A stretch of 64,000 bases of DNA, from contig NC_057769.1 of the NCBI RefSeq assembly GCF_010389155.1, forward strand, positions 29,264,735-29,328,734, written 5' to 3'. The position numbers were made by a program, and so were the translations under genes. The notes below the pieces were generated by a model that saw nothing but the letters and a program-made list of their open reading frames with translations, had not been told where the DNA came from and made no database searches. Positions 25,016-37,731 of the stretch are shown here, one piece after another. Position 1 is the first letter of the stretch. Every line of letters begins with the position of its first letter. The DNA is from Erigeron canadensis. Its lineage: Eukaryota; Streptophyta; Magnoliopsida; Asterales; Asteraceae.

Positions 25016-26168
25016 AAAATCACCTTGGTGATTGATCCCAATCCATTCCATGGCTTGATTTTGTTTCTTTTTAGCTAGATTTCGATCTCTTTATACCTTT
25101 TTCCTCAATTCATTTCGTTTTCCCTTATTTCACGTTCAAGTTCCTTACCTTTTCCTTAAATTCACTTCATCTATATCCCATAATCATAACTGGAAAGTTT
25201 CATAACCTATTCCTTTCTAACGAATTCAAAATTTCAATTGTTGAATTTCTGTTATAATACGGTTTTTTTTTTACCGGTTTTCTTACTGTCTACATACTGG
25301 TTTTCACAAACCAGTATTTGCTAAGGGTTATTTATTGATTTGATGTGTGGTTGTTTTTGTGTTGTTGAAATCTAATACTTGTTTACACCAAAACCTATAT
25401 TAGTACTGTTTACTTTGGTTTCTCAAACACAAACTATGTCGGTTTTCTTTCTTGAAAACCGATAGTTTCTTTGAATACCGGTTTTTCTTTAATTCATATT
25501 TTTGTTTGTGTGGGTGTGTGGTTGTGGATATTTGAAATCTAAGCCTGGTTTACTCCAAAACCGGTTTTAGTACTGTTCTCGTGTTATTCATAGAATATTT
25601 TCTATTCGAAAACCTATATTTGTTCTTCAATTGCTAAAACCGGTATTTGTTCTTCAATTTCGAAAACTGGTTTTTGTGTAACATTTTTCACCATGACTAG
25701 TTCAAGACGTCTTGGACACGTCATGGGATGACCTTATAAGCACCATGGCGTCGTGGTCTCAATGGTGAGTAGTAGTGAGGTGTGGGTCTAAGATAATCTG
25801 CAGAAATATTTTCTCATTTAACATTTGTATTTGAATTAATTAAATATTTGAGGAAGGGGATGACAAAGAGAGCTTATTGGTAGGTGTAAAAAACACAATG
25901 AGAACCAAAAGGGAATACAATTGAAATGAAAAGAAAAGTATATTCCCCAATTTTGATAGAATGAAGCGCAAGCTGATTATTACCATCTGTTAGGGAACCT
26001 AATCTTATTTTTTATTGTAGCAAACAGGAATTACATACACAAGTACGGGTTGCGCTATATAGCAGCGTACATACATTGACTGAATCCACCTCGGAAATCT
26101 TAACAAGCAGAATTTAAAAACATAAAAATCACACAAAACACACATCATCATATTACAGTAGTTCTGAA
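25016..26168. other. Retrotransposon leader remains and spacer
   Basis: About 25260-25680 has repeated CCGGTTTT-type phrases typical of a decayed untranslated leader. No frame of note. The stretch from 25700 on is plain spacer containing the 3' region of the lectin gene. Confidence 0.4.
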
Positions 26169-27619
26169 TTAATTTGGAACCACCTTGGATTTATAATGAA
26201 CGTTATAGGAGTTTATGCCAGTGAAGAGGCCGTCATCTTTGCGAGTGGAAACCGTCATACCAGAAGGAAGAAGGTCAGTCTGAGTGTATGAGAAAGGGAC
26301 ATCACAAGAAGCCTTTGTACACAACATCGTCACCTTCATTGTTGTTAATTTTGGAACTGGAACACTGTAGGTCGATCCTCTTGTACACGTGTCTACCACA
26401 GAGCCTCCCCACACATTAGTATTACCAACTTCATTTGACAATTCGACCTTCCCAGACACAATACATGGTATTTTCTCTATTTCGAATCCTATCTTTGAAC
26501 CACATTTTATTGACAAGGCATTACTCCAGCTACTGGTTTTGGAATTAGTAAAGGAAAAATTGACACATACAGTGGTCTTTTCGTCTGGGCTGTCGTTGGT
26601 TGCAAAAGCATGGTCGCATTCTATGATGTGCTCCCCATATATCCTGGAGTTGGATAGCCGGTATTTGAGTTTTGAGATCGTCCTCTGAAGGATGACCTCT
26701 TCTATAACCAGCCTTGTCTGGTTTGTCAAAGTAGGATAATGGGCGTTCATACAATTTGATTCGTTCTCCGCGGATAGTGGACCACAGAGGGAGTTATTCT
26801 CCAAGTTTTTAAGAGCGATGACATTGTCGTCTAATTTGATAACGGAAAACAAGGTTTCATTAGAGTAATTGTCAGGTCCGGCATCAGCCCATATCCAGTT
26901 GGCGTTAGCCCCTGGCCAGGAAGGTTTACTACGCCTCCAAAACTTATCAAAGTACAAGTCCTTTATACGTATCCATCAGCAGTGGGGCAGAGCTGCTTGG
27001 CCACTCGTGGATCTCCGATATTGTGGTCATCCTCGAACCGCAGATATGGCCAACCAGCCTGCCATGGAAGACTTCTAATTTTACGGGAGCAGAGGTATTT
27101 TGCTGCTTTATCGTCTTTTTTGAATGAGACTATTGAGGGAAGCACTGTCACACTCTTCGAATCAATTGCACGAAAAGCAGATCCGACACTACTAGAGGAT
27201 ATTAGCATGCCTTGCTGGGTGTCACCATCAGGGCTCAACATGTGGGTTGCATAGACCCGGGTCTGAGCATGGCGTAAACGGATACTTGTTAGTTCTGACA
27301 AGGAATGAGGCTCGAACAAGGTGCATGATGCTTTTGTTCGGTCTTCCTCGGTCTTTTTGGCAGAAGCAACAATCCATAAATTGTTACGGAATTGTTCCAT
27401 CACCAAATACTTGTTGTTGTAACATGATCTGATGTGCACCAATGCACCACCTCCAGTTTCTGCTGGCTCAACCGCAAACTTGACTCGGGGACTCCAAATT
27501 TCTTCTTCATTGAATTTCAAGAACCCTGGTGGTAGGTTACTGCTTTCTGACTCGTTTTCTCTCACGCTCAAATATTTCTCACCTGATTTTAGTACGAAAA
27601 AGCTTGGAAGCAATGCCAT
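26169..27619 (-). pseudogene. Amaranthin-type lectin with aerolysin-like domain, frame broken
   Basis: On the minus strand, an N-terminal frame runs from the ATG at 27619 to a TAA at 26965-26963 (218 residues). A C-terminal frame runs from about 26968 to 26169 in another register. Together they carry two agglutinin (amaranthin-like beta-trefoil) domains and an aerolysin-like pore-forming domain of about 150 residues at the C-terminus. First-domain signs are SFFVLKSGEKYLSV and NKYLVMEQF; second-domain signs are YLRFEDD, FWRRSKPSWPGAN and NWIWAD. The break lies inside the second agglutinin domain. No intron separates the two frames. It could be an old or recent frameshift or a sequencing error; both halves otherwise look well kept. 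Amaranthin-type lectins bind N-acetylgalactosamine-type glycans, and fusions to aerolysin modules are known in several plant families. No signal peptide is evident, so it is probably nucleocytoplasmic. Confidence 0.85.
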
Positions 27620-27667
27620 TGCAATTAATGGTTCAAGACAAGTACATAGCTACCATAGACTATGTTA

Positions 27668-27674
27668 TTATATA
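27668..27674 (-). promoter_or_regulatory. Probable TATA box of the lectin gene
   Basis: TATATAA on the minus strand, 49 bases upstream of the start codon at 27619; this implies a very short leader. Confidence 0.45.
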
Positions 27675-28025
27675 GAAGACCATAAGGCTGGCCGGCGCCC
27701 TCTCCCAACCACACCTCGCGTGGCCTCTAAGTGACGTACGATCGACTACAAGGATGTTGTTCTCTTTTATTATTAACTACTGGCCACAAGGTTTTCTTTA
27801 ATAACTGATCGACGGCCAACAATTTGCAGTTTTTTAACCTCAATATAATTTGATGGGCGTTGGTACATTAGGATGTAATTCGTTAACGAGTATAAGTATT
27901 TTAATCATACATCACTTGTCCAAGACTAGGTCCTAAATATAAAAACGCATAGTTGGGGTAAAAGTATTTTAATAACTACGTACTGCTGTATTTTATTACT
28001 GTATTCTAGCTATATATATATCTAA

Positions 28026-29189
28026 CTAGTGCTTAGACCCCGTGCGATGCACGGACAACCCAAAATAATTTTTCTTAAAATTTATTTTAAGATTGTATCA
28101 ATGAATAAATATAACTGAGTTGGACATAATAAAAATATTCTTATGAGTTGATTAATTTAAAGAAGAAGGATGCTAGATATACCTTGGGATTTATTAATGA
28201 TACACGAGGGCTTAAAACGCATACATTGCACGCCGGAGAGAAATTATAAAATTGATTGCCCATAGTAGGCGCATATAAGAAGGATTATGTTGGTTACCGG
28301 GATGTGATAGGTATTATGAATTTTCCCCCACTTTGATATATAGACCCACGTGGATGCGCTATAACCTTAAATAATTTCTTTAACACCAGTTTAAGCATGC
28401 ATGTAGCGAAGTAAATGTACTCCTATTACAACTAATGACCATTTTTTAAAAAAAAATAATGACTTAAAATGCATAGAAATGTCTTATTTAGCACTAAAAT
28501 AAATCAAATATACCTCATAATTTTCATCACAAATTTGATAGACTGTTCTTTGTATAAGATTTGAAATTTGTTGATCATTCATTTTAACTCCAATAGCACC
28601 AGTGGCATCTACAATCCTAACTTGCATATTAAACCTACCAAAAAAAAACAGAGATACAATTTTACCACACAACTTAATGATTATAGAGTTTTAATATGAA
28701 ATATAAATATATACCTAGGATTGATGAGAACTCCTTCCTTGTTACATGAACAACAAATCCACATTTTGTTGTCCCTTAAAGCATCAATAATGTCGACTGC
28801 ATCTATGTAGAGATCGGTCAACTTAACTTCTTGAGAACCGTTCACACATTCCATTGAATACCATAACTGATCGGTTGGAATAAAACCGATTGTTGCAACA
28901 ACAACCACTTTATCAAACTGTCAAAATGAAAATGTTTATACATTAGAATGTTAAAAAGCTAGTTATAAATTCGAAAGAAAGTTATGTTAAAAAGTAATTT
29001 AATCAAAAAAAAAAATTCACAAACAATGAATACTTACATGTTCGTCCAACAGGATCATCTCAATACTACCTATGTTATTAACATCTCCATATAGAGGTTG
29101 CTTCCATAGCCTCAAATTCTAACCGTTATCGTACATGGCTTATTATTTGGACGCAAATTTCTAATTGAAACATGGTTTAGTGAAGTCAT
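28026..29189 (-). mobile_element. Helitron 3' portion carrying an RPA-like gene
   Basis: On the minus strand the element ends with the perfect hairpin CCGTGCATCGCACGG (about 28039-28053), then GGTCTAAGCACTAG and T, the classic plant Helitron 3' end. An RPA-like gene lies about 460 bases inside on the same strand, as in coding plant Helitrons. The 5' end and the Rep/helicase were not found, so the right boundary is only the RPA start codon. Confidence 0.6.
28484..29189 (-). pseudogene. RPA1-like single-stranded DNA-binding protein, truncated
   Basis: Three exons on the minus strand: 29189-29038, 28917-28715 and 28634-28484, with GT-AG introns. Exon 1 starts MTSLNHVSIRNLRPNNKPCT and would continue RLWKQPLYGDVNNIGSIEMI, but a missing base puts a TGA at 29114-29112. 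Exon 2 has QLWYSMECVNGS and ends in MWICCSCNKEGVLINPR. Exon 3 continues FNMQVRIVDATGAIGV and stops at 28484. The order is OB-fold then CxxC zinc region, as in the large RPA subunit C-terminal half, but much shorter than a cellular RPA1 (over 600 residues). Such proteins bind single-stranded DNA, and plant Helitrons carry diverged copies. Frame break and short tail suggest a dead copy. Confidence 0.7.
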
Positions 29190-29512
29190 GCTAAAATTGA
29201 TCTGTTATGTGTTTACGTTTTGAAATGCCTTAAAACTGAATGGAATTGGCTTATATAGACATAGACATGCAAGGAAGTAACCACCACAAGCAATACACGA
29301 ACGGTTACATATTCAAATTTTCGAAAATTTGAACTTCTTGAAAGCATAACTAATCCGTTTTTGAAAATTTGAACTTCTTATAAAAGTAACTAATCCGTAG
29401 GCCTTCCATGGAGCAATATTGTAATGACTTTTGGGCTTTCTTGCATTTTTAAGCATGCCACATAGACAATAACTAACAAATTTTGAAGTGAGATTTATAT
29501 AATGTAGGGATA

Positions 29513-29966
29513 TCTAATACTATATTATAAAGGATGACCCCCTTTTTTTGAAATTCTCAAAAGATCAATTGAAGTACCTAAATTGTCCCTCTTTTTTATT
29601 CACTAATTTAAACATCTCTATTAAATATACCTATAATACCTTTAAATCTCAATTACTCATTTTTCGTTCTCTTCTCAAATCTCAACCATTCATTTTTTCT
29701 CTCTCCTCCATAAATAATTTTATTCCTCTAATTTATTCAAGATCTTTTATCTCAAAAACCGTATACCGATAAATTATAAAAATTGTATGGGTGTTCTTAA
29801 AATTTCGTACTCTTTCATTAGAGATGTCATTCGATATACCTTTGACGCATTTTCAAATTTGAGGCGTACGGCTAAGGCATTTGGCTATCACACTCTATGC
29901 CTTATCACCTCCTATTACCTACCACCCCACCATCTTACCGCTGCAACGCGCGGACACTATATCTCG
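29513..29966 (+). mobile_element. Short Helitron-like element
   Basis: Begins TCTAATACTATATTATAAAG and has a CCACCCCACC-rich end. A hairpin CCGCTGCAACGCGCGG follows, and the element finishes ATCTCG followed by T. 454 bases, no real coding frame. Ends closely match those of 37732-38099. Confidence 0.5.
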
Positions 29967-31085
29967 TATACATTAATATAACAACTGAATTTAGGGGTTT
30001 TTAAAAATTTGATTGACGACTAATAATTTTGGCAGTGCCGTTCACACACACAACAAAAATAATATTAATAATATTTGCTTTTTTTTTTTTATAACAATGG
30101 TTTCTACATTAAGTTGTATTTTATAAGAATAAAAATAAATTTATACTATTTGTTTTTCTTTAATCATGGTTCGCCAGAAACAACGCTTCAGAGTTCAGAC
30201 TCTTACTTTTGTAATCTCTATTACATTATAGATAATGATAAAATCAACTTAAATTAAAATAACAGCCTAATTATTTTGGGATTAGCATTAGCTGGAATGA
30301 CTTGTTAATAAGGATCCTTTAGCGAAGTAAAAATTCTTTTGGCAAGTTGGTTGAGGGGCACGATGTTTATGACGCTTTTGTTTACTACTCGTACAACGTA
30401 CTAAACTATTTTTTTTGGTTCTGCTCAACTTACTTGATGCTACAATGATCAGTGAATGGCACATGACAGGTTGTTAGAAAGGAAGGAATTGTCATCGCTC
30501 TTATACGCCTTAATTATACCTAAGGTTTCCTCTATATCTTTTGTTATTGATTTTCAACCTATCTCTTTTTGTTATATTCTGTTTGAAGCATAAGTAAACT
30601 TATTGCATACATAATCAAAGACAGTCTGCTAGAGATTTGATCAAAAGAAGAAACCATAGGGAACCTAGGCAAAACATGCATCCGAGATATAGATATGACC
30701 ATCTCTGCCACTGTTTACCTTGTTGACTAACAACATGGTTGTTTGTTTTCCGGCCTTGTGTTCTGCTGCCGTTGCTTTTGATCGGCTCACTGAGTGGCTT
30801 CACACTCAATAATAGACTCAAGAGAATTGATCGAGACGCGTACGGGATGATCTAAAGAAAGAAGAAGAGGATTGGAGCAATTTTCTGTTTTATTTTTTTT
30901 TTCCTTCATAAAATTAACAAAACAAAATACAGACTCAACTTGATAAAGTCAAAACATACATGAAATAACCACCTCAAATCTTTGACTCTATACGTAAATA
31001 AGTTAGCAAATATCAAACATACAACAAGAATGCAACCGGTTCCGTTCGCTATATTGTCAGCGGTTACAACTTACAATTTGCAAAC
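29967..31085. other. Intergenic spacer
   Basis: AT-rich; includes the 3' region of the PLC-like gene. A 68-residue minus-strand frame at 30615-30821 has no recognisable domain and is not called. Confidence 0.4.
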
Positions 31086-32051
31086 TCAAGCTCTCCCTTG
31101 GATCCTAGCCAACGTAAGACCAACACAGGCATCAACAAAGTCTTCATCAATATAATCCGTGGAAAACACCTGCAACCGGTTTGCGATACCTCTGGAAAAA
31201 CATTGTGCAATGAACAACCTTCTGAAACCAGTAATCCAGGATGTAACCGTGGGCACGTCTTCAAACGGAACATCCTGTATTGTCAGAGTATTCTCCACCC
31301 GGTAAAAGTACCCACGGGAACTCACCGGGGGTTGCTGACTCAGATTTTGCAAATTACCCTCGAATTTTGTCGCGGGTAAATTCGTGTTGATCCAATCATC
31401 TTGCAAATAGCCCGAACTCCAAAACGGGCTACGCTGTTTTGGAGGGTCAGTATTTCGAGGCTTCCAGATGCATATGATTCGTTTGGGAAGAATCTCCGCC
31501 ACGGTCTTGTGAAACACTTGATCATCTTGATGGATCAAGTATTCCCCAAGTTGCTGCTCCAGGTAATTCTGGAATTCGGGTGGGTCAGAGTGCTCGAACT
31601 CAGTTCGGATCTCAAGAATTATTATTTCCGATCTTGTTTCTGAAAGAAACCTTCTGATGTCGTTTATCACGACGTCAACATTGTAACTTACAAGTGGCCC
31701 GTGACAAATGTTGCGGTTTTGGTTGACCCGAACATCGAGAAGTCGAGTACCGAGTACTAATTGGTCATAAATGGACAGAGATTGGCACTCACCGAATGGT
31801 CGAGTAAAGATGTCTCCTATCTGGTTGGAGCCGGAATTATGGGTTCCGGGCCAGACAATCTGGTTCAGGTGGACCTTCTCCGGGTCAAGGCCGGATATCC
31901 AGTTTCTTCGGTCAATCGGGCGGTGATCGGAGCCTGGAAAGTTGCGGCCGGACCTCGCTTCTAGTTCATTCAATCTTCGAATCTCGTTGTTGACCGAGAT
32001 CATGCGTTGACTCAATTGATTAAACGGAGACGAAACAAAAACATTCCCCAT
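31086..32051 (-). CDS. PI-PLC X domain-containing (PLC-like phosphodiesterase) protein
   Basis: Single-exon gene of 321 residues. The frame is open further upstream, but the start is placed at MGNVFVSS (32051) because a TATA box lies only about 65 bases upstream and the Gly2 resembles an N-myristoylation start. Key pieces: NFPGSDHRPIDRRNWISGL, WPGTHNSGSN with the first catalytic-type His, LGTRLLDVRV, CHGPLVSYNVDVVI with the second His, ETRSEIIILEIRTE, HQDDQVF, and the ending FVDACVGLTLARIQGRA. This closely resembles Arabidopsis At4g34920-type proteins, related to bacterial phosphatidylinositol-specific phospholipase C. There are no C2, EF-hand or Y domains, so it is not a classical eukaryotic PLC. 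The substrate is uncertain; catalysis in plants is inferred from family only. Confidence 0.92.
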   Translation of the reverse strand: MGNVFVSSPFNQLSQRMISVNNEIRRLNELEARSGRNFPGSDHRPIDRRNWISGLDPEKVHLNQIVWPGTHNSGSNQIGDIFTRPFGECQSLSIYDQLVLGTRLLDVRVNQNRNICHGPLVSYNVDVVINDIRRFLSETRSEIIILEIRTEFEHSDPPEFQNYLEQQLGEYLIHQDDQVFHKTVAEILPKRIICIWKPRNTDPPKQRSPFWSSGYLQDDWINTNLPATKFEGNLQNLSQQPPVSSRGYFYRVENTLTIQDVPFEDVPTVTSWITGFRRLFIAQCFSRGIANRLQVFSTDYIDEDFVDACVGLTLARIQGRA

Positions 32052-32115
32052 TTCTCGATTGGACAAAATTGTGAAAGATGTGATTGGTGTTGTGGATTTG
32101 ATATGTATGATCCCA

Positions 32116-32123
32116 TTTATATA
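32116..32123 (-). promoter_or_regulatory. TATA box of the PLC-like gene
   Basis: TATATAAA on the minus strand. It lies inside the extended frame, which argues that transcription starts near 32088 and translation at 32051. Confidence 0.6.
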
Positions 32124-34064
32124 CAGTACGATTTTAAGCGCCAAGTCTTCAAAATAAATATTACTCGTTTTATTGATGGGGCTACATTGCCAAGTCTTAC
32201 GATAACAGCGTGAATTACATAACTACTGTTGATTATTTTAAACTAGGAATTAAACCCCCGTTTTATAAAAAATGTTGGGCCAGGTTTTATAAGCCGTTTA
32301 ACTAACCAACATTTTAAGCTGGTTCATATCCAAAAACACTTGTGGTAAATTTGGATTTTTTAAAAGAATTGTAATGAAACATTACAAGACATGTGTTAAT
32401 TTCTATTGGACATATGTCTGTCAGGTGTTGTACTAAACGGAACTGAGGCTCAACGGCACAAAGCGTTTCTTTTTCATTTTTCAGCTTCGGAACGCCTTGA
32501 AAAGCTATGGTATGCCATGAATATTGGCCTAAGGGGCGTTATTGGTAAAAAATTATGGGATGACGTGAAATTTGGGCGTGCCTTACCCACAGGTAGGACC
32601 CACAAATAGGTGTGCCTTACACACAGGTAGGACCCACAAATTGACAACTTGATTCAAGAGACATGAGTTGAATAGAGAATCACTGCAACAAGCTTTTAGT
32701 TCACGTAATGACATATTTATTGTCCACTAGGGATATGACAACACAACAATTAAAGTTTTATTTAATTAAAAATATAGAATTATATAAATTGTGGGTCCCT
32801 TGAGGGGCTTTAATATAGGAAGCCTTTCTCCTACAAAAATTATGGAACGCCCTCTAATGACTAGGCTGCCACGTGTCGCGAGAAGTCCTTAGGAGGGGCT
32901 TCAAAGGAAAGCCTTGCTCCGGATAGTCTGATACTAAACTAAAACCACGCAGCGTGAAACGCGGGTAGCAATTTGCAAAGAATCGGTGTCTCATGATCGG
33001 TCCAACATTTTTTTTTATCTTGTAGTGCATAGGATGAGAACTCAAAAACTGGATATCAAATGGAACAAGTTTCTCGACTGGAACCAAGTTTACGATCAAC
33101 AACTTCTGCAACCGTAACAACAAGTACACGTAAAGATGTAAAAGATGAAGATGTTAAGGATGACTTTCATATTGTAGGCGTATAAAGATAAGATTGGATG
33201 AAGTAGATAGGATTGGATTTAAATACTTTACTAGTTGTCACATAAACCCATATTCATAAGTATTTGCACTCTTGGTTTGAACATTTCTCATTTTAGAGTT
33301 TTTTGCTTATTTTTGGATCCTTTATATATATTTTTTTTTATAATTTTGTGGATTATTATTTTTACATGTCTTTTTATTTTTTGTTTCCTTTACTATTCTG
33401 ATTAATTATATGTTGATTTATTTTTAAAGTTTGACCTTAAATATATTTTGTTGTGATATATAAAATTTGATAAAAGTTATATCATTAAAAAATACGTTTA
33501 AAACATAATCAATTTTTATCAAATATTATTTAACACAAATAAATTATTTAAGGTCAAAATTACTTGTATTAGACTTTGATAATTCAAAATATGAAACTTC
33601 TAATAGGACGAAGAAACTATCATTTTTAGTTGTAAGTATAGGATTAAAAAGAAAAAAACAAAACCCGAGCTACGCATGTCATCCATAGAAAAATAATTGA
33701 GGAAAAATTAGGTAAAACATGCAGTATCTATCTTAGGTAAAATAGGGGGTATTATATAAAATTTAGGAGGATTTATGTAAAATTCAAAGGTTTATGTATG
33801 TTTATCAAATTCAAAGGTTTAATTTATCCAGTACCTAAAATTAGGTAAAATACCATTATTTTTCCAAAATAAATATAGATATACTCGTAGAATAAGTTAA
33901 AAAAAAATCATAAAAATTTTAAAACTCCACCCCTAAAACAAAAACAACATAACCTGGCCCTAAAAACATAACCTAAACAGAACCTGGCCCCTGCCGCTCT
34001 CACACACACAGACAGACAAACACATACACGTATTTGGTGCGTGTAGTAATTCCGGCGAGCAACC
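32124..34064. other. Intergenic spacer between divergent genes
   Basis: No gene seen. It includes an imperfect 35-base direct repeat, GTGCCTTA(C)CCACAGGTAGG-type, at about 32576-32643. The right end is the NOPCHAP1-like promoter, with CT/CA-rich leader at 33990-34030. Confidence 0.45.
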
Positions 34065-36700
34065 ATGGGGCCTAATACCGGAAGCAGCCAAGCTCTTCTC
34101 GATATAGAAAACAATACTCACAATTCCGGTATAACATTCTTCCTTTTTTATTTTAATTTAAATCATATTATCATAAGTTTGTAAAGCTATTTATTGACTC
34201 TCACACTTATATAAAATATATAATATATATAGAATCAGCACTTCTTGTATGCAAAAGTGGTGATGATCGTCTGTTGAAAAAGCTCGAAGCCGCGAAAGCA
34301 AAAGCAAGCTCACTTCCTCTTACCAAACCTACTATTTCCGCACCTCCTCCTAGCCAAGGTTATTATTGTCCGATATTTTTGTGTTATATATAGAATTATG
34401 CAAATATGATTAGATTGGTTTTAACACGAAAGAGAGCGAGTGTGCGACGATCGAGTTGGTTTTTGTGTAGTTATGCAAATATGATTAGATTGCAAAATGC
34501 AGGTAGGGATTCATAATGATAACTCTTGATTAATGAAAAATCACATAATTTTTTTTTCGTCACAAAACAGTCAAGTCACTGGACAGATATAGATTTATTT
34601 ACCATCTGCTGGTTTCATCTTTCGGTTAATGCCAATATTGTGAACTTGTTAACAATCACCATATCCGCATACATTACGTTACCCCAAAAGTAGAGCTTAC
34701 CACATTTCTAGTTATTCATGTAATGGGATTCTCAATTCACTTCAATACAACCGAAGCAAAAGTATACATTCGAACCAGCATTGGCACACTTGGCAAATAA
34801 CATGGTCCAAACTTTTAAACAAATGTATACCGTTCGTCCCTCGGTTTATTCCAGGATAGCTAGATAAACAAATGAACTACATCCATATCTCATATTTTAG
34901 TAAAACAAAGTAACTTATTACACACTTTGTTGCTTAAAATATGTTTTATCTTTAAGCCATGCTTAATGTTTTTATCTCTGTTTTAGTTATGGGAAAACTG
35001 AAAGACTTTCTAGGAGTCATGGCAGAGTCGAACAAAAAGTTGCTGCAAAACCCGCTGGTATGGAGCATTTTGTCTTTTCTTCTTTAACGTTTGCTTATAT
35101 TATTTTACCAACTTATGTACTTTTGTATGTAGAACTATGATATTGAGGCTCTCACCGGGGATGAATCTGAGTATATCGAAATGGTATGTAAGAGCTATCT
35201 TTACACTTCAAACATTTGAAATTACATGCACTCTTTGTAGACAGTAAAAAACGGTACACTATGCTGACCTATTAAGTTCAATTTAAGTTTTTTTTCCCCG
35301 CTTTTTGTGATGCTTTATGAACTAATACAGTATATGGTGATTAGATTTTTGCATCATAACCGTTGAGTTTCGTCTTTCTTATAAGAAATGCAAGAAGTAC
35401 GACTCTATATCTCGATATGAAAAAAACTATTTTAGAGAAGTTGTAAAAATATAGTTGCACACAGAAACTGTTTGGATCTTTTACCCCATATCAGTCATTG
35501 CAAACCCTTGCCCTTGTTTCTATGTTTAAGAATAATAGTTGTGTGTTTTATGATATAGGATGTAGGATTTGTGCTAGAATTGCAACTCCATTATGTTTAT
35601 CTTGCTAGCATTGTCACTTTATCTTACCACTCCATAACCTATATAAGGATGTGTGTTTTCTTGATAACCATTATGTTTGATCTTGATCTTTATTTGATCC
35701 AATGGATGGCAAAATTGAATGGGTGAATATAGTACATGGTCTATCTGGTTAGATTATATAAATCGTGGGTCACATCACAATCCATTAGCTAGGGGCTTAT
35801 CATAATCTGCTTAGGTGGGTCAACTGATATATTAGATTGTTTCATCTGAAATCAACCTGTTGGCACACCATCTTGGTAATGAGTGGAAAAGCAGAATGAA
35901 ATTTGAAGAACAAAAACAAAAAGAAAAACACTCTAGCCATAGCCATTGCAACTCTTGCATTCACGGAATAGTGGTTGACTGGTTGTTGTAAATCTATCAT
36001 GAGATCGAAGACCACAGTGGCCAGCCTGCTGATATGGCTCAAGTTGGGGTCTATTTGTTTCCACTTGTTTCTTTCTTTGGCTGTCTACAGAGAAGTCCTA
36101 ACCTAAATAAGCTTTGATAAAATCGATTCACATTGGAAATTGAATGTTAACACTATAAAATCAACACAAATCATCTTGCAACCTATGTGAGGATTGTTCT
36201 ATTCTCTTTTAAGAAACAAATATTCTTATTATGGTTTGGTGAATAGCCAAGTATTACGGTTTGAAAAGTGAATGGCTCTTCAATATTGTTTACACCATGT
36301 TTTCTTGTTCTTTTTTTAATGGGTCTTAAATTTCTGTAACAAATGCATGTTAAATTAGAGATTATAAGTTAATGTTCACGGGCCTTCGCAGGATCTAATG
36401 CTAGGTGTTGCTGATCTAAACACCCCTGGGGCTGTTGCTGCTGCTGAATTAGCGCTTGCTGGTTCTCAGCCAGTCATCTCTCTGGATGCTAGTAGCAGTG
36501 ACTCCGACTCGGAAGATAGCAGTGAAGATGACAATGATGATAGTTGTAATGACTTAGAAGACGATACCAATGGTGAAATTAACACGGGTACCTGCTCCCC
36601 TTTGAAGTCAAAAAGTCAAACTCTTAATGAGAAACCGACAAATGCAGTGCCTGATAAAAGTCAAAAAAGGAAACGATCAAAGATCGTTGAGCTTTCATAA
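34065..36700 (+). CDS. NOPCHAP1-like (C12orf45-type) box C/D snoRNP chaperone
   Basis: Five exons: 34065-34128, 34239-34358, 34987-35057, 35133-35183 and 36392-36700. All introns are GT-AG with consistent phases; 204 residues. The N-terminus is MGPNTGSSQALLDIENN. RLLKKLEAAKAKASSLPL is followed by a proline-rich linker, then the core MAESNKKLLQNPLNYDIEAL, EYIEMDLMLGVADLNTPGA, an acidic Ser/Asp/Glu stretch (about residues 135-165) and a basic tail KRKRSKIVEL. The core matches human C12orf45/NOPCHAP1, which links NOP58 to the R2TP complex during box C/D snoRNP assembly; plant members are annotated by similarity. Start ATG lies in good context (aaccATGG). Family assignment is from memory of a short motif, so moderately sure; gene structure is firmer than function. 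Confidence 0.75.
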
Positions 36701-37731
36701 TTTGTATCTATTTAGACTGCAAGAAAGCACGACAATTACTTGTAGCATATGTATGAAATATTACCTTCGGGTTTAAACAGTTTTCTTAATGTCTATTTAT
36801 CTTAACTGCTTTGTTATTTTCTATTTTGAATATGGGGTTGTACTGTTGTAGGGTAAACCATGTATAATAATTCCGGTCAACGAAATAGTAAACGTATCGT
36901 TATAGTCAAATTTTTTAAACCACTACAAACTAAATTAAGTTTATCATTTACTATATAGTTTGAACGTTAATCCGAAATACACCATGAGTTTCGAGCCACT
37001 CCTAAATCTATTCGCATTACTTTGTAGCAACGTCAAAATGTAGCATGTTTATGTCAAAAGGACTCGAGCTTTATATAAACGACGATTGGCTTAAAAGTCA
37101 TGTTTGTGCTCGAGGGTGGAAAATGACTTGATAATATAATTGAGTTATTAAATTTAATCGTAACATGTAACATGACTTAAAAATAAAGTTAAAACTGACT
37201 GACGGGTTAGTTTCGGGTAAAACAATTTTGGCCTCAACTCAAATGGCTCTATCAAATTGGCGTAGGATCAAATGGATCAAACATATTGGTTTTAGGTCAA
37301 CTGAGTCTAGATAAAGTGGGCCACACGTTGGTAGGTGTAAACCATGTATAACAACCCGTTTGTCATGACCAACTCGATGGTTGACAATGTATAGTAAGAT
37401 AAAAAAAGGTTATTATATATCGTTGTTACAACTTACAAGTCTAATAGCTTATCATAATCACGTTGAAGTGGTTACCGACTAAAGAAACCATATCTAAGCG
37501 GTTGGTGATTTGTTATTATAAGTCAGCTTTTTAACATAAATCTCTTATTTAATTCTAATAATAGTCTGTTTTTATTAATTAATACTATATAAAAACGACG
37601 TTGGATAATTATATGTTAAAGACATAAATGTATAACATTCATCTTTTATCATGTATTTTCTTTTTTCTTTTTTCATTTAATAATCGCTATTGTTTCAACT
37701 AGTTTTAACATATAAAATAAATATACATATA
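36701..37731. other. Intergenic spacer
   Basis: 3' region of the NOPCHAP1-like gene, then AT-rich DNA without coding signal. Confidence 0.4.

Noticed and set aside
30615..30821. 68-residue minus-strand frame downstream of the PLC-like gene
   Set aside because: No recognisable domain, no splice partners, hydrophobic tail likely by chance.
32052..32144. 31-residue N-terminal extension of the PLC-like protein
   Set aside because: It includes the probable TATA box and lacks similarity to the family; MGNVF is preferred.
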